DNA of 33,757 bases from Nanobdellota archaeon. GTDB taxonomy: Archaea; Nanobdellota; Nanobdellia; Pacearchaeales; GW2011-AR1. Position numbers and translations under genes: made by a program. Shown here piece by piece: positions 1 through 8,800 of the stretch. Below the pieces are notes generated by a model. That model was not told where the DNA came from. It saw only the letters and a list, made by a program, of their open reading frames with translations, and did not search any database. Numbering within the stretch: position 1 is the stretch's first letter; each line of letters begins with the position of its first letter. The stretch spans positions 1 through 33,757 of the forward strand of contig DAOWGX010000029.1 of the NCBI GenBank assembly GCA_030641715.1, given 5' to 3'.

Positions 1-302
1 TCAATCTCATAAGGCAACGGATCCCGATTTTCCGGAGGACGATATTTCAAAATATTACATATATAAACATCATCTAAACTCAGACCAACCTTCTCAAGCA
101 ACTTATCTAAATTTTTCCCAGCAGCACCGACAAAAGGAACCCCCTGCTCATCTTCCAACCTACCTGCAGCCTCACCAACAAAAACAATTTTAGCCTCGGG
201 ATTACCTTTCCCAAAAACCAAATTAGTAGACGTAACCCTCAACGGCAAATAAATACTCAATATTTCTTTCTCAATTTCTTCTAATAATTCCTTATTTCCC
301 AT
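1..302 (-). CDS. Family-4 uracil-DNA glycosylase, 5' part (runs off left edge)
   Basis: The first 100 codons start at ATG 302 and the gene leaves the window at position 1. Family-4 UDGs remove uracil from DNA at the start of base-excision repair. Visible motifs are VFGKGNPEAK, the active-site loop GEAAG..ED followed by GVPFVGAAGKNLDKLL, and KYRPPENRDP. These match the family consensus GEAPG-E-D, PFVGRAG-LL and K-C-RPP-NR-P. The family normally holds a 4Fe-4S cluster with two N-terminal Cys (C-x-x-C-P-L) and the Cys of KCRPP. Here those positions read SIYLPL and KYRPP, so three expected ligands are absent; the only Cys seen is in YICN. The start lies 6 nt after the stop of the upstream homing-endonuclease gene, so the two are probably co-transcribed. 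The family call is firm; activity and cluster status are open because the C-terminal half is outside the window. Confidence 0.85.
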   Translation of the reverse strand, partial: MGNKELLEEIEKEILSIYLPLRVTSTNLVFGKGNPEAKIVFVGEAAGRLEDEQGVPFVGAAGKNLDKLLEKVGLSLDDVYICNILKYRPPENRDPLPYEI

Positions 303-308
303 TAAATA

Positions 309-1193
309 TTATTTTTTCCCAATTTCAAATTTATCCATAAACCTATATAGTGCCGAAAGACTCACCCCAATCTTATCTGCAATTTCCCGGGGAAACAACC
401 CATCCTCCCAATAACATTTTTTAACAAAATCTACTATATCAATCTTCCTTTTATATTCAAAATCATAAAAATTCCTTCCCACCTTATTTCTCCTTTCCTG
501 ATCTAAAAAATTCTTCCTTGCCTCAATCATCTTTTCATATTTTCTTCCAAGCATTAAATCCTCGCTATCTAAAGAATCATATAAAAATTCCAAAATCTTG
601 TTCGCATTAACTGAATAATACTCTAACTGATAACAACAACTCATCCCACCATTCTTCATTTTCTTTTCTCTTTTTCTAAGATTATAACCTTTCAATCCCA
701 GCCTCGAAACCAAAGCCTCAGCCAACTTCAACATAAATCCATAACTCCCATTTGAAAAACCAACACAAATCTCCTTGCCTCCATTATCTCTAATCCTTGA
801 TACAATCCACCCATCACCATCCAAAAATCCTCTAATAAAATCTCGCAAATAATCTTTAGGAACTTTAGGAAATATCAAAATCTTTTTCTTATTAGGAACT
901 ATTCCTAACTTCTTAATATCATCCAATATTATTCTATTTGAAATTCTCAGTCTATAAGACCCTTCTCCTTTTGATAACGGATAATTCGACTCCATTGTCA
1001 TATTAAAAGATTCCAACAATTCCATGTTAGATACATATTTATCAGATAAATCCCAAGATAAAGTCCTCCCATGAACATTACCATCTGCACAAATAAAACC
1101 TAAAATATAAGCCATCCTCGAAGACCATTTCTTAAAAAAATGTTTATTTATATCATATAACCTTTTCCCAGATTTTACAGTTCCCATCTTCAT
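309..1193 (-). CDS. Free-standing LAGLIDADG homing endonuclease with C-terminal HTH
   Basis: 294 residues from ATG 1193. Two LAGLIDADG motifs are visible: YILGFICADGN near residues 30-40 and DFIRGFLDGDGW near 120-131. This is the layout of a single-chain (pseudodimeric) endonuclease, and both motifs keep the acidic residue. The last 50 residues (IVDFVKKCY...PREIADKIGVSLSALYRFM) look like a helix-turn-helix, which would add DNA contacts. It is not inside an intron or intein visible here. An upstream in-frame ATG at 1214 exists, but the TATA box TTTATAA at 1214-1220 covers it; ATG 1193 lies 24 nt from that box, as in a leaderless transcript. The gene lies 6 nt before the UDG start, so it may have been inserted into the UDG promoter region. 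Target site unknown. Confidence 0.85.
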   Translation of the reverse strand: MKMGTVKSGKRLYDINKHFFKKWSSRMAYILGFICADGNVHGRTLSWDLSDKYVSNMELLESFNMTMESNYPLSKGEGSYRLRISNRIILDDIKKLGIVPNKKKILIFPKVPKDYLRDFIRGFLDGDGWIVSRIRDNGGKEICVGFSNGSYGFMLKLAEALVSRLGLKGYNLRKREKKMKNGGMSCCYQLEYYSVNANKILEFLYDSLDSEDLMLGRKYEKMIEARKNFLDQERRNKVGRNFYDFEYKRKIDIVDFVKKCYWEDGLFPREIADKIGVSLSALYRFMDKFEIGKK

Positions 1194-1213
1194 ATTTCCC
1201 AGGAGATATAACA

Positions 1214-1220
1214 TTATAAA
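1214..1220 (-). promoter_or_regulatory. TATA box for the homing endonuclease / UDG pair
   Basis: The minus strand reads GGTTTATAATG. The box is centred about 24 nt before ATG 1193, which suits a leaderless archaeal transcript and fixes the start of the endonuclease gene. Confidence 0.55.
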
Positions 1221-1288
1221 CCTTTCTGCACATTCCCCTTCCCGACGACAATATTGATATAACCTTTAAAAATCCAAACTTAATAAAT

Positions 1289-4200
1289 CTATTTCTTCTT
1301 AAAATAAACAACAGCCCCGACAACTGCCATGAGAAGAACTAAACCACCTACAAGCCACCACATCCAAGACTTCTTCGCCTCCTCGACGACTTCCGCAATA
1401 CTATCCCCAATACTATCAATCAAAGAGTCCCCATCGCCTCCAGTAATCTCCCCCTCAGGAATCTCCTCAGAAATCGTTTTCATCAAAAGCTCAGCACCAC
1501 CTCCACTAATAGAATTCAACTTAACCGAAAAGTCATAAACATTATCACCATCAAGCTCGAACTTCACCTCATCACCAATAAAAAGCGTCTTTGTCTGAGG
1601 TTCAGAACTAATAGTTATATTAACACTATTCTCTCCGACAGAATCAACATTAAGCGTATGATTCTCACTATCCACACTAAACTTGACCTTATAATTCCTC
1701 CGAAGAATCACAGTATATCCCTCACTAAGTTTCTCCGCTGTAGGATTGTATGTAGGAGTTCCACCCCCACCACCAGAAGAAGAACCATCATCACTAGGAG
1801 TCGTCGTCACCGTAGTCGCACTACCAGTTATGCTCGGCTCCGTCCCCGAAAAATGAGGCAACCTAACCCAAATTCGATTACTTGTTGTATTGATATAACA
1901 AGGATTCGTTGCATTAAACTCCGACACATTTGTCCCACAAATATTATCTCCAATCAAAGTCGCCCACTCAGACGAACGAGCTGAATAATGAGAATAATTC
2001 GCCGCCAACAAAGTCCCATTCGTCCCATTCAACGACGTATCCCAAATCGGACTGCTCCAACTTTCATCATACAACTTAGGAATACTTAAATTAACATCCG
2101 CACTCTCATTCAAACCCGCCACAGACGAACTCCCCTCGGTGTAAGGCATCGAAATCAAAATATAATCATAAATCGTCGGACCATTAGAACCGAACTTCAA
2201 GGCAGACTCAAAACCACTCGAAGTGGACTCACTCGTCCCGCTTTCAAACTCCCCACTAGGAGGACCCGAAGCAAGCAAATCAACATTAACATAATGAATT
2301 ATAATCCCCGTGCTTAGCAGACCCATCCTAAAACTCAATGACCCGCCGCCAACAACTGCATTCAAAGGATTAAACTCGCTGAGGTTAGCAGAACTCGTAG
2401 CAACACAGCCCACAGAAGGGTTAGGAACATCACAGGTAGAATTCGAAATATACAAACCAATCTGCACCCCGCTAATAGAAGCCCCATCGGTAGCACCTGG
2501 ACTAAACTCACTCATAGTCACATTAGGATTCGTCTGAATATCCAAACCAGTTTTAATACTAACCCTCCTCGGTGCATAAGTCTGAGAATACACATTCATC
2601 TCCTTAATCCCCTCATCCCCTGGCATACTCAACAAAGGAATCGAAAAACTCCCACTACTACTCGAAATATCCTCCATAAACGTAAACTCCACACAACCAT
2701 AATCCGAATAATCAACGCCAATTTCTATATGAACCGACATATTTTGTAAAATATCACTACTTGCATTAACCAAATTAAAAGTCTGCTTAGTAAGATTAAC
2801 TATATGGTTACTTCCATCCATAGAATCAGACATATTAATTATCGAACTGGTATTCCCCAAAAAATCATACATCGTAAAATTCAAAGCCTCGTTAGCCGCA
2901 TCAACCGTAATATTTCTATAGCTTCCATAATAAGTAGAACCATTTTCAGCAACCGCCAAAAGCAAATATTTCACAGTCTCCATCGCAGAATAAGGTAAGG
3001 TGATATTATAAAATCCTGACGAAACATTATACTGATCACTCAAATTTAAAGGTCCGGTCGCGTTACTCCTCCACGCACTCGCATTATAAGGCAAACCTCC
3101 CCGAGTCATCCCAATCATATCCGACGGCTCCAATAGATAAGGCACAATAGTAAAATTATCCCAGCCCGCAATACCCGACTTATTAATATAACCCGAAACC
3201 CACGAAAAACTTTCACTAACATTAAACTGCTTACTCAAAACCTTCGTTGTATAATTATACTTAGACAGACTTCCAATATCATAATCCACCGTCGCCCCCG
3301 AAAAATTATTCCAGTCATAACTCACTGGAACAAACTGATTTGTAGAATCGCCATCAGCCGGCCAAACCATAATAGAATAATTCCTATCTCGAGGAACATA
3401 AACTAAAGCACCAGAAGCCGAAGTATTAGAACTCATAGAAACCTCATAACCGAGCTTAGTATCCTTAATCATATACCCAAAAGGAATTAAACTACCTGTC
3501 GCATTAACCGCAGTTACATTTATTGTCCCCGCCTCTTTCAAATAAAAATTAACGTCCGACAAAGCTGAGAACTGAGCATAAGGAAATACGGGAAGCACCT
3601 GCCCGACATAATCAACCGCCCCTGTCGAAACATTCGCATGAGTAATAACCGATTTATACATATAACTCTCATAACTTAAACCCGCCTCGATAAAAGTATT
3701 AAATACTCCAGTCACACCAGAATTAGAAGAATTCGAACCCAACAGCGTAGGACCCTGTGCACCCATTGTCCAAAGAGTAATATTTACAACAGAATTATTC
3801 AATACCACCCCATTGGCATCCATCACAGTCCCGTTAAAATTCCAACCAATTTTTGCACTAAGAGGAAGATAATCTCTGCTATCACTACTACTTCCAACCA
3901 CATCATATCGAGAATCACAAAAATAATCGCCATTCAAATTCGTGCAAGTATCACTATATCCATTCCCATTGTCATTCGTCCAAAAGTTCCCCCCGATATA
4001 AGTCTTGCCAACAATATTTGTCGGAGTAGAATTCGTCGTGTTAAAATAACTAACATCGGAGCCTACCCAGTTAACTCCCGAACCGCTCGTCGACGTATTA
4101 AAAATATTATTATAAAAACTATGATTTGCAGCAGTCAAAAGATGAATAACATAAGAATCCGATTTCCCTGTTTTAATTATATTACCCGACAAAATAGCAT

Positions 4201-5455
4201 GATGCGAACTATTAAAATAAATCCCATTCGAATCATTCCCCGTCGTCGTTATATTATTCGAAGACATATTATTATAACTATCGCTCCAGAGATGAATTCC
4301 GTCAGAATGATTTGCCGACGTTGTTATCACATTATTATAAAAAAGAAGGGGCGAACTCTCCGACATCACGGAATAAATTCCATAGGAGGCATTTCCGGAA
4401 ACTGTTATCGTATTCGAAGTCAAATTAGTTCCGACACCATCAGCCAGATAAATCCCATCCCCATACTCCCCCGTCGCTGTTATAGTATTTCCATCCACAG
4501 AATGATTAGCACCCCATATCCAAATTCCGGCATTATTAATCCCAGACATCGTTATATCATTCAAGCTAACATTTATACCTTCACTACTTTGCTCTAAAAA
4601 AATCCCGCCCATCGCATCCATCGAACTCAAATTCCCCGAAACAACCACAGTATTATTAAAAACCAAACCAGTTAAAGAATCACCCATATTAATTCCCGAC
4701 GAATCATCCTCAGAAGTCGTAACCACGTTCCTTTCAACAGTCGCATTACTTCCCCCTGTATGCAAAAAAATCCCCGCTGCACGAACCTCAGAAGTTGTAA
4801 CTGTATTATTAAAAACAACTCCATTAACGGAATCTTCATTCAAAAGAATTCCATAAGAAGCAATTCCCGATGTCGCCACCGTATTCCTGTCAAGATTCGA
4901 ACTATCACCCGCATCACCCACAAAGATACCATGCGAATCATTACCCGAAGTCGTCGCATTATTTAAACTAACATTTACACTAACCGAATCTCCCTCGAAA
5001 AAAATCCCTGCCGACCCATTTCCATAAGTTATAACAGTATTATTGTAAACCATCGCATTCGTAGAGTTCGCACCGAAAAAAATCGCACTGCTATTTACTC
5101 CCGACGACCCGTTTTGAATTATAACACAATTTCTAATCGTAACATTAGTATAACCAATCTCGCTGCTCTCATTAATATTTGCAATTCCCCATCCTCCCGA
5201 AGAATTCCCATAAGTAATATTATAACCCGCACAATCAATAACAAGACTCTCATTAGCAATTATAAGACAATCTCCATCCCCTCCGGAACCAATTGATTGA
5301 TTCAAGGTATAAACAGCGTAAGAAGTATTCAGAACTCCGCAGCTCGTAACATTCTGAGCAGCACTCCCATCATCTACAAACTCAGCCAAAACAAAAAAGA
5401 CAGACACAACCAAAATCAAGGCTACAAAAACAAAAGAACAAATTTTTTTCACCAT
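1289..5455 (-). CDS. Membrane-anchored NosD/PbH1 parallel beta-helix surface protein
   Basis: 1388 residues from ATG 5455; a TTG three codons upstream (5464) is less likely. An N-terminal signal peptide (MVKKICSFVFVALILVV...) is followed, at about residues 40-470, by many PbH1-type turns such as GNDSHGIFVGD and YGILLNEDSVNGVVFNNT, as in NosD and other right-handed beta-helix proteins. The helix closes with GGNFW...RDYLPL, the usual NosD-type ending. Then come Ig-like stretches, a GGGGG linker, and a beta domain (about 1231-1340, containing FIGDEVKFELDGDNVYDFSV) of a type I remember from surface proteins of DPANN archaea. The protein ends with one membrane helix and YFKKK. N-x-S/T sequons are dense. 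The likely role is glycan binding or an envelope scaffold outside the cell. It is third in an operon with the two genes before it and shares its anchor with the 124-residue protein. Confidence 0.85.
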   Translation of the reverse strand: MVKKICSFVFVALILVVSVFFVLAEFVDDGSAAQNVTSCGVLNTSYAVYTLNQSIGSGGDGDCLIIANESLVIDCAGYNITYGNSSGGWGIANINESSEIGYTNVTIRNCVIIQNGSSGVNSSAIFFGANSTNAMVYNNTVITYGNGSAGIFFEGDSVSVNVSLNNATTSGNDSHGIFVGDAGDSSNLDRNTVATSGIASYGILLNEDSVNGVVFNNTVTTSEVRAAGIFLHTGGSNATVERNVVTTSEDDSSGINMGDSLTGLVFNNTVVVSGNLSSMDAMGGIFLEQSSEGINVSLNDITMSGINNAGIWIWGANHSVDGNTITATGEYGDGIYLADGVGTNLTSNTITVSGNASYGIYSVMSESSPLLFYNNVITTSANHSDGIHLWSDSYNNMSSNNITTTGNDSNGIYFNSSHHAILSGNIIKTGKSDSYVIHLLTAANHSFYNNIFNTSTSGSGVNWVGSDVSYFNTTNSTPTNIVGKTYIGGNFWTNDNGNGYSDTCTNLNGDYFCDSRYDVVGSSSDSRDYLPLSAKIGWNFNGTVMDANGVVLNNSVVNITLWTMGAQGPTLLGSNSSNSGVTGVFNTFIEAGLSYESYMYKSVITHANVSTGAVDYVGQVLPVFPYAQFSALSDVNFYLKEAGTINVTAVNATGSLIPFGYMIKDTKLGYEVSMSSNTSASGALVYVPRDRNYSIMVWPADGDSTNQFVPVSYDWNNFSGATVDYDIGSLSKYNYTTKVLSKQFNVSESFSWVSGYINKSGIAGWDNFTIVPYLLEPSDMIGMTRGGLPYNASAWRSNATGPLNLSDQYNVSSGFYNITLPYSAMETVKYLLLAVAENGSTYYGSYRNITVDAANEALNFTMYDFLGNTSSIINMSDSMDGSNHIVNLTKQTFNLVNASSDILQNMSVHIEIGVDYSDYGCVEFTFMEDISSSSGSFSIPLLSMPGDEGIKEMNVYSQTYAPRRVSIKTGLDIQTNPNVTMSEFSPGATDGASISGVQIGLYISNSTCDVPNPSVGCVATSSANLSEFNPLNAVVGGGSLSFRMGLLSTGIIIHYVNVDLLASGPPSGEFESGTSESTSSGFESALKFGSNGPTIYDYILISMPYTEGSSSVAGLNESADVNLSIPKLYDESWSSPIWDTSLNGTNGTLLAANYSHYSARSSEWATLIGDNICGTNVSEFNATNPCYINTTSNRIWVRLPHFSGTEPSITGSATTVTTTPSDDGSSSGGGGGTPTYNPTAEKLSEGYTVILRRNYKVKFSVDSENHTLNVDSVGENSVNITISSEPQTKTLFIGDEVKFELDGDNVYDFSVKLNSISGGGAELLMKTISEEIPEGEITGGDGDSLIDSIGDSIAEVVEEAKKSWMWWLVGGLVLLMAVVGAVVYFKKK

Positions 5456-5464
5456 ATTTTCCAA

Positions 5465-5839
5465 TTAAAATTTCCTAAACTTTTTAAAATAAATCACCAG
5501 AGCAACAACAGCCAAAATAGCCCCCGCACTAACCCACACCCACAAGCTTTTAGCAACTTCTATCACTTTCTCAACGTCAACGAACGGCACATCAGAATCA
5601 CTCACACCATCATCCACCGAAACATTTCCCTCCACAACAGCATCACCAGAAACTGTCTCATTATCGGTAACATTCGCAACAATACCGCCTCCGCCACCTC
5701 CTCCACCAGGACTAACCGGATCTGCAGGAGGATCCACCGAAGGTACAACAACATTATAACCAGCACCGGCGACTAAACTTAACATTAAAACCCCTACAAA
5801 CAAAACCCCTACAAAGACACCCGTTTTTTTCATCTCCAT
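5465..5839 (-). CDS. Small anchored 'stub' protein: signal peptide, poly-Gly, TM anchor
   Basis: 124 residues. The order is signal peptide (MEMKKTGVFVGVLFVGVLML), a Pro-rich stretch ending in eight glycines, an acidic Val/Asp-rich segment with several sequons (NVT, NET, NVS), then VEKVIEVAKSLWVWV...VIYFKKFRKF, a membrane helix with a basic tail. The last part resembles the C-terminus of the beta-helix protein downstream (EVVEEAKKSWMWW...VVYFKKK). There is no globular domain, so it resembles the two ends of a surface protein with the middle missing. It starts 1 nt after the stop of the 1543-residue gene and ends right at the possible TTG start of the next gene. It may be a membrane partner for the unanchored 1543-residue protein; this is inference. 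No named family recognised. Confidence 0.75.
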   Translation of the reverse strand: MEMKKTGVFVGVLFVGVLMLSLVAGAGYNVVVPSVDPPADPVSPGGGGGGGGIVANVTDNETVSGDAVVEGNVSVDDGVSDSDVPFVDVEKVIEVAKSLWVWVSAGAILAVVALVIYFKKFRKF

Positions 5840-5840
5840 T

Positions 5841-8800
5841 TTAAAATCCTAACGAGACAGGGACCTTACACGTCGTCGTTCCAGCACTAGAACCTGCCCC
5901 ACAATTTACATAAGTATTAACAACCTCTGGATTAACACCATCATCATCTACAAAATTAAACGTATTCTCGGAGCTATAAGTCACAGGCATCGTCATCTCA
6001 ACATAATCCGTAGCCCCGCCAAGATACATCTTATCAATCAAAGTATTCCATTTCTTAAGACTCGAATTCATCCCCATCATATTCGTATCCGCGTCACAAA
6101 CAAACGCACCAGTCATATCAATCTTCATAGGCTCAAAAACATTCACACCATAGAACCCAATACTCAAACCATCGCCACAATTACTATGCACTGTTATATT
6201 CATATTCTTAGTGACCGAAGTATTCGTCTTAATACCCACATCGAACGTCGTCGACACTCCACTAATATTAAAAGTCTCCGTAAAATTATAACCCGTCTTG
6301 TTCAAAGCAGGAATATCTACAGTATATCCCTCAGGTAAATCAAGCTTAAGGACAAACGACTTAACCTCCGTACTAACTTTCGTAGTAAAATTTGAACAAG
6401 CCGACACCCCACAATTACCCGAAGGATCACATACCTTAACTTTATAATAATAAGCAGTCCCATTTGCCAATGCATACCCTAAAGTATCACTTATCAAATC
6501 AAGAGCATGGAACGGCTTAAAATTAGAATAATTTTGATACGCTTCCCCTCCAACATCATTCAAGGTCTTATTTAAAATTGTACAAGTAGCATCGCTATAA
6601 TAAAAGCTCACACTCAAATTAGATGGCTCATTAGTATCAATTTTCATAAACGCTCCATCAGACAGCTTATCTATCTTGCTAAACATCACCGTCGGAGCAG
6701 TTTTATCGCTATCATCCACCGCAAACGCAAATGCACCTCCCGTAGCACACTTAGGTGAAAACAAACACATAGGGTCATCACAATCAATCAAACCATTTTC
6801 ATCATCATCAACTCCATTCATACATTCCTCAAAAACATTAAACCCGAACTTCTGTATATTCTTACATTTAGGGTCCTTTGTATTAGGGTCAGAACAATCC
6901 ACAAAACTAAAGTCAATCATCCCCTTGGTATAATATCCCGGACCAAGATAATCCGAAGGACTCGTCCTATTCTGCGTATCATTAGCACTCGCCATAAAAA
7001 TCCTCATGTCCGCCGTCTTATTATAATTCGCAAACGACTCCAAATCCTGCTTACTCAAGGCAATCATCACCCCGCCAATCTCCCCACAACTCATCTTCTT
7101 ACTCGTCGTAACAAGAGCATTAGTCGCAACCCAAGCCCCACCAACACATCTCATCAACTGCTTAGTCTCCACAACACCACTACTCGTATTCCTCGAAACA
7201 TAACTCACCATAAAATCATAACCTTCATAACTAACACTTCCCACAGCATCACAACCTCCAGTCAGACTACCATCTGTATCTAAATACCAATAGAAACTTC
7301 CCGAAGCGTTTCCAGTACCTTCAGTTCCCTCACTCGCAGTTCCATTGCTAGCCATCTTAGCCCCAACATTATATCCATTGCATATAATAGAATTACTCAT
7401 ATTAAAAATTCCCGCACCAAAATTAAATCCTTCATCACTCACTCTCATCCCCATTCCCATCAAATCAACCTCACCACCAACGCCAGGTTCAGCCTCAGGA
7501 CCATATTGCCCAAAAGGATTATCCGAGTCAACCGCCAACTCCACAACGCCTCCTTCCATCTCACCAAAATGCAGAAACTCCGCCTTATCCATACACCACC
7601 CGCTAGACTCATCTACGGAAACATTATTATGAGCATAGCTATCATTCTTATATTGACAAGTAACATTCTTCGAAAGACACGCAGTCTCGTTTCCATCATA
7701 CTGCCAACATCCAGTCTTTCCGCCAGTCCCTGTTCCCATCATCATAAACATCTCCGGTTGACAAGTATTACTCATATCTCTCCACTCACAGATATTTCCT
7801 AAACCAGTACTCCCACAATCACCTACATCTAAACTCTCATTAAAACAAGCCACATCACACCAACCCCCTTGCATAGAATAACTATCTTCTTTCCAAGAAC
7901 AGTTCGTATTTTCTCCACAAGCAGACTCGTTAGAATTCATACAAACTGCAAACGACTTATAATCACACCATCCAGCATTAGGATTATTATTACACCAGTC
8001 AGTTCCGGCACCATCTCCAGCACACCAAGTATCATTCACCCACTGGCAACTAGCATCAGTACAGGTTGCCTCAGTATAATTTTGCCAACAATTAACACTG
8101 TCCATTTTAGTCATATTCATATCACACATACCTCCGCTAAAACTCGTTTCATTAGTACATCCCGCAACAAGCCCACAAGCAGTTAGATTATCATCATACT
8201 TCCAACAGTTAGCCCCAGGCATATCACACCAACCATCAGTATTCCATGTATCAGTCATCCAGGAACAATTCATACCTCCAAATGCAACAGTAGAACTACA
8301 ATCCTCCTCACTACCCTGCGCAAAACAATCTCCCCCAAAAACAGCGCCTCCACAGAAATTATCAAACCCACAATCAGGATCACCACAATCTATCATCCCA
8401 TCAGCATCGTCATCTTTTCCATTAAAACAAATCTCTCCACTATACCCATCAGGACTACATAAACTATCAATACTATCCCACGAACAATTAATCGCACTAT
8501 TCTGACAAGCAGTTACATCATAACAGGAAAAACAATAATTATCACAAACTTGCTTCGTCTTATCCACACAATAACCTTCTCCAGTACCCGCAGCCGTATC
8601 ATTAACCCACTGACAAACAGCAACACTATCCACACAAGCATCATAAGGATTATTCATAAAATCGCAATCTTCACAATTAACATTACAATCCCCCGAACCT
8701 CCGACCTCCATCTCTTGCGGATAATCACACCATCCAAGACCACTAAACGCCGAAGTATCATTCGTCCAACTACAATATCCCAAAGCCGAACCAACACAAG

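Noticed and set aside
5839-5841. The 124-residue stub as a frameshifted tail of the 1543-residue gene
   Set aside because: The stub has its own ATG and a good signal peptide, so it is a separate exported protein rather than a broken end.
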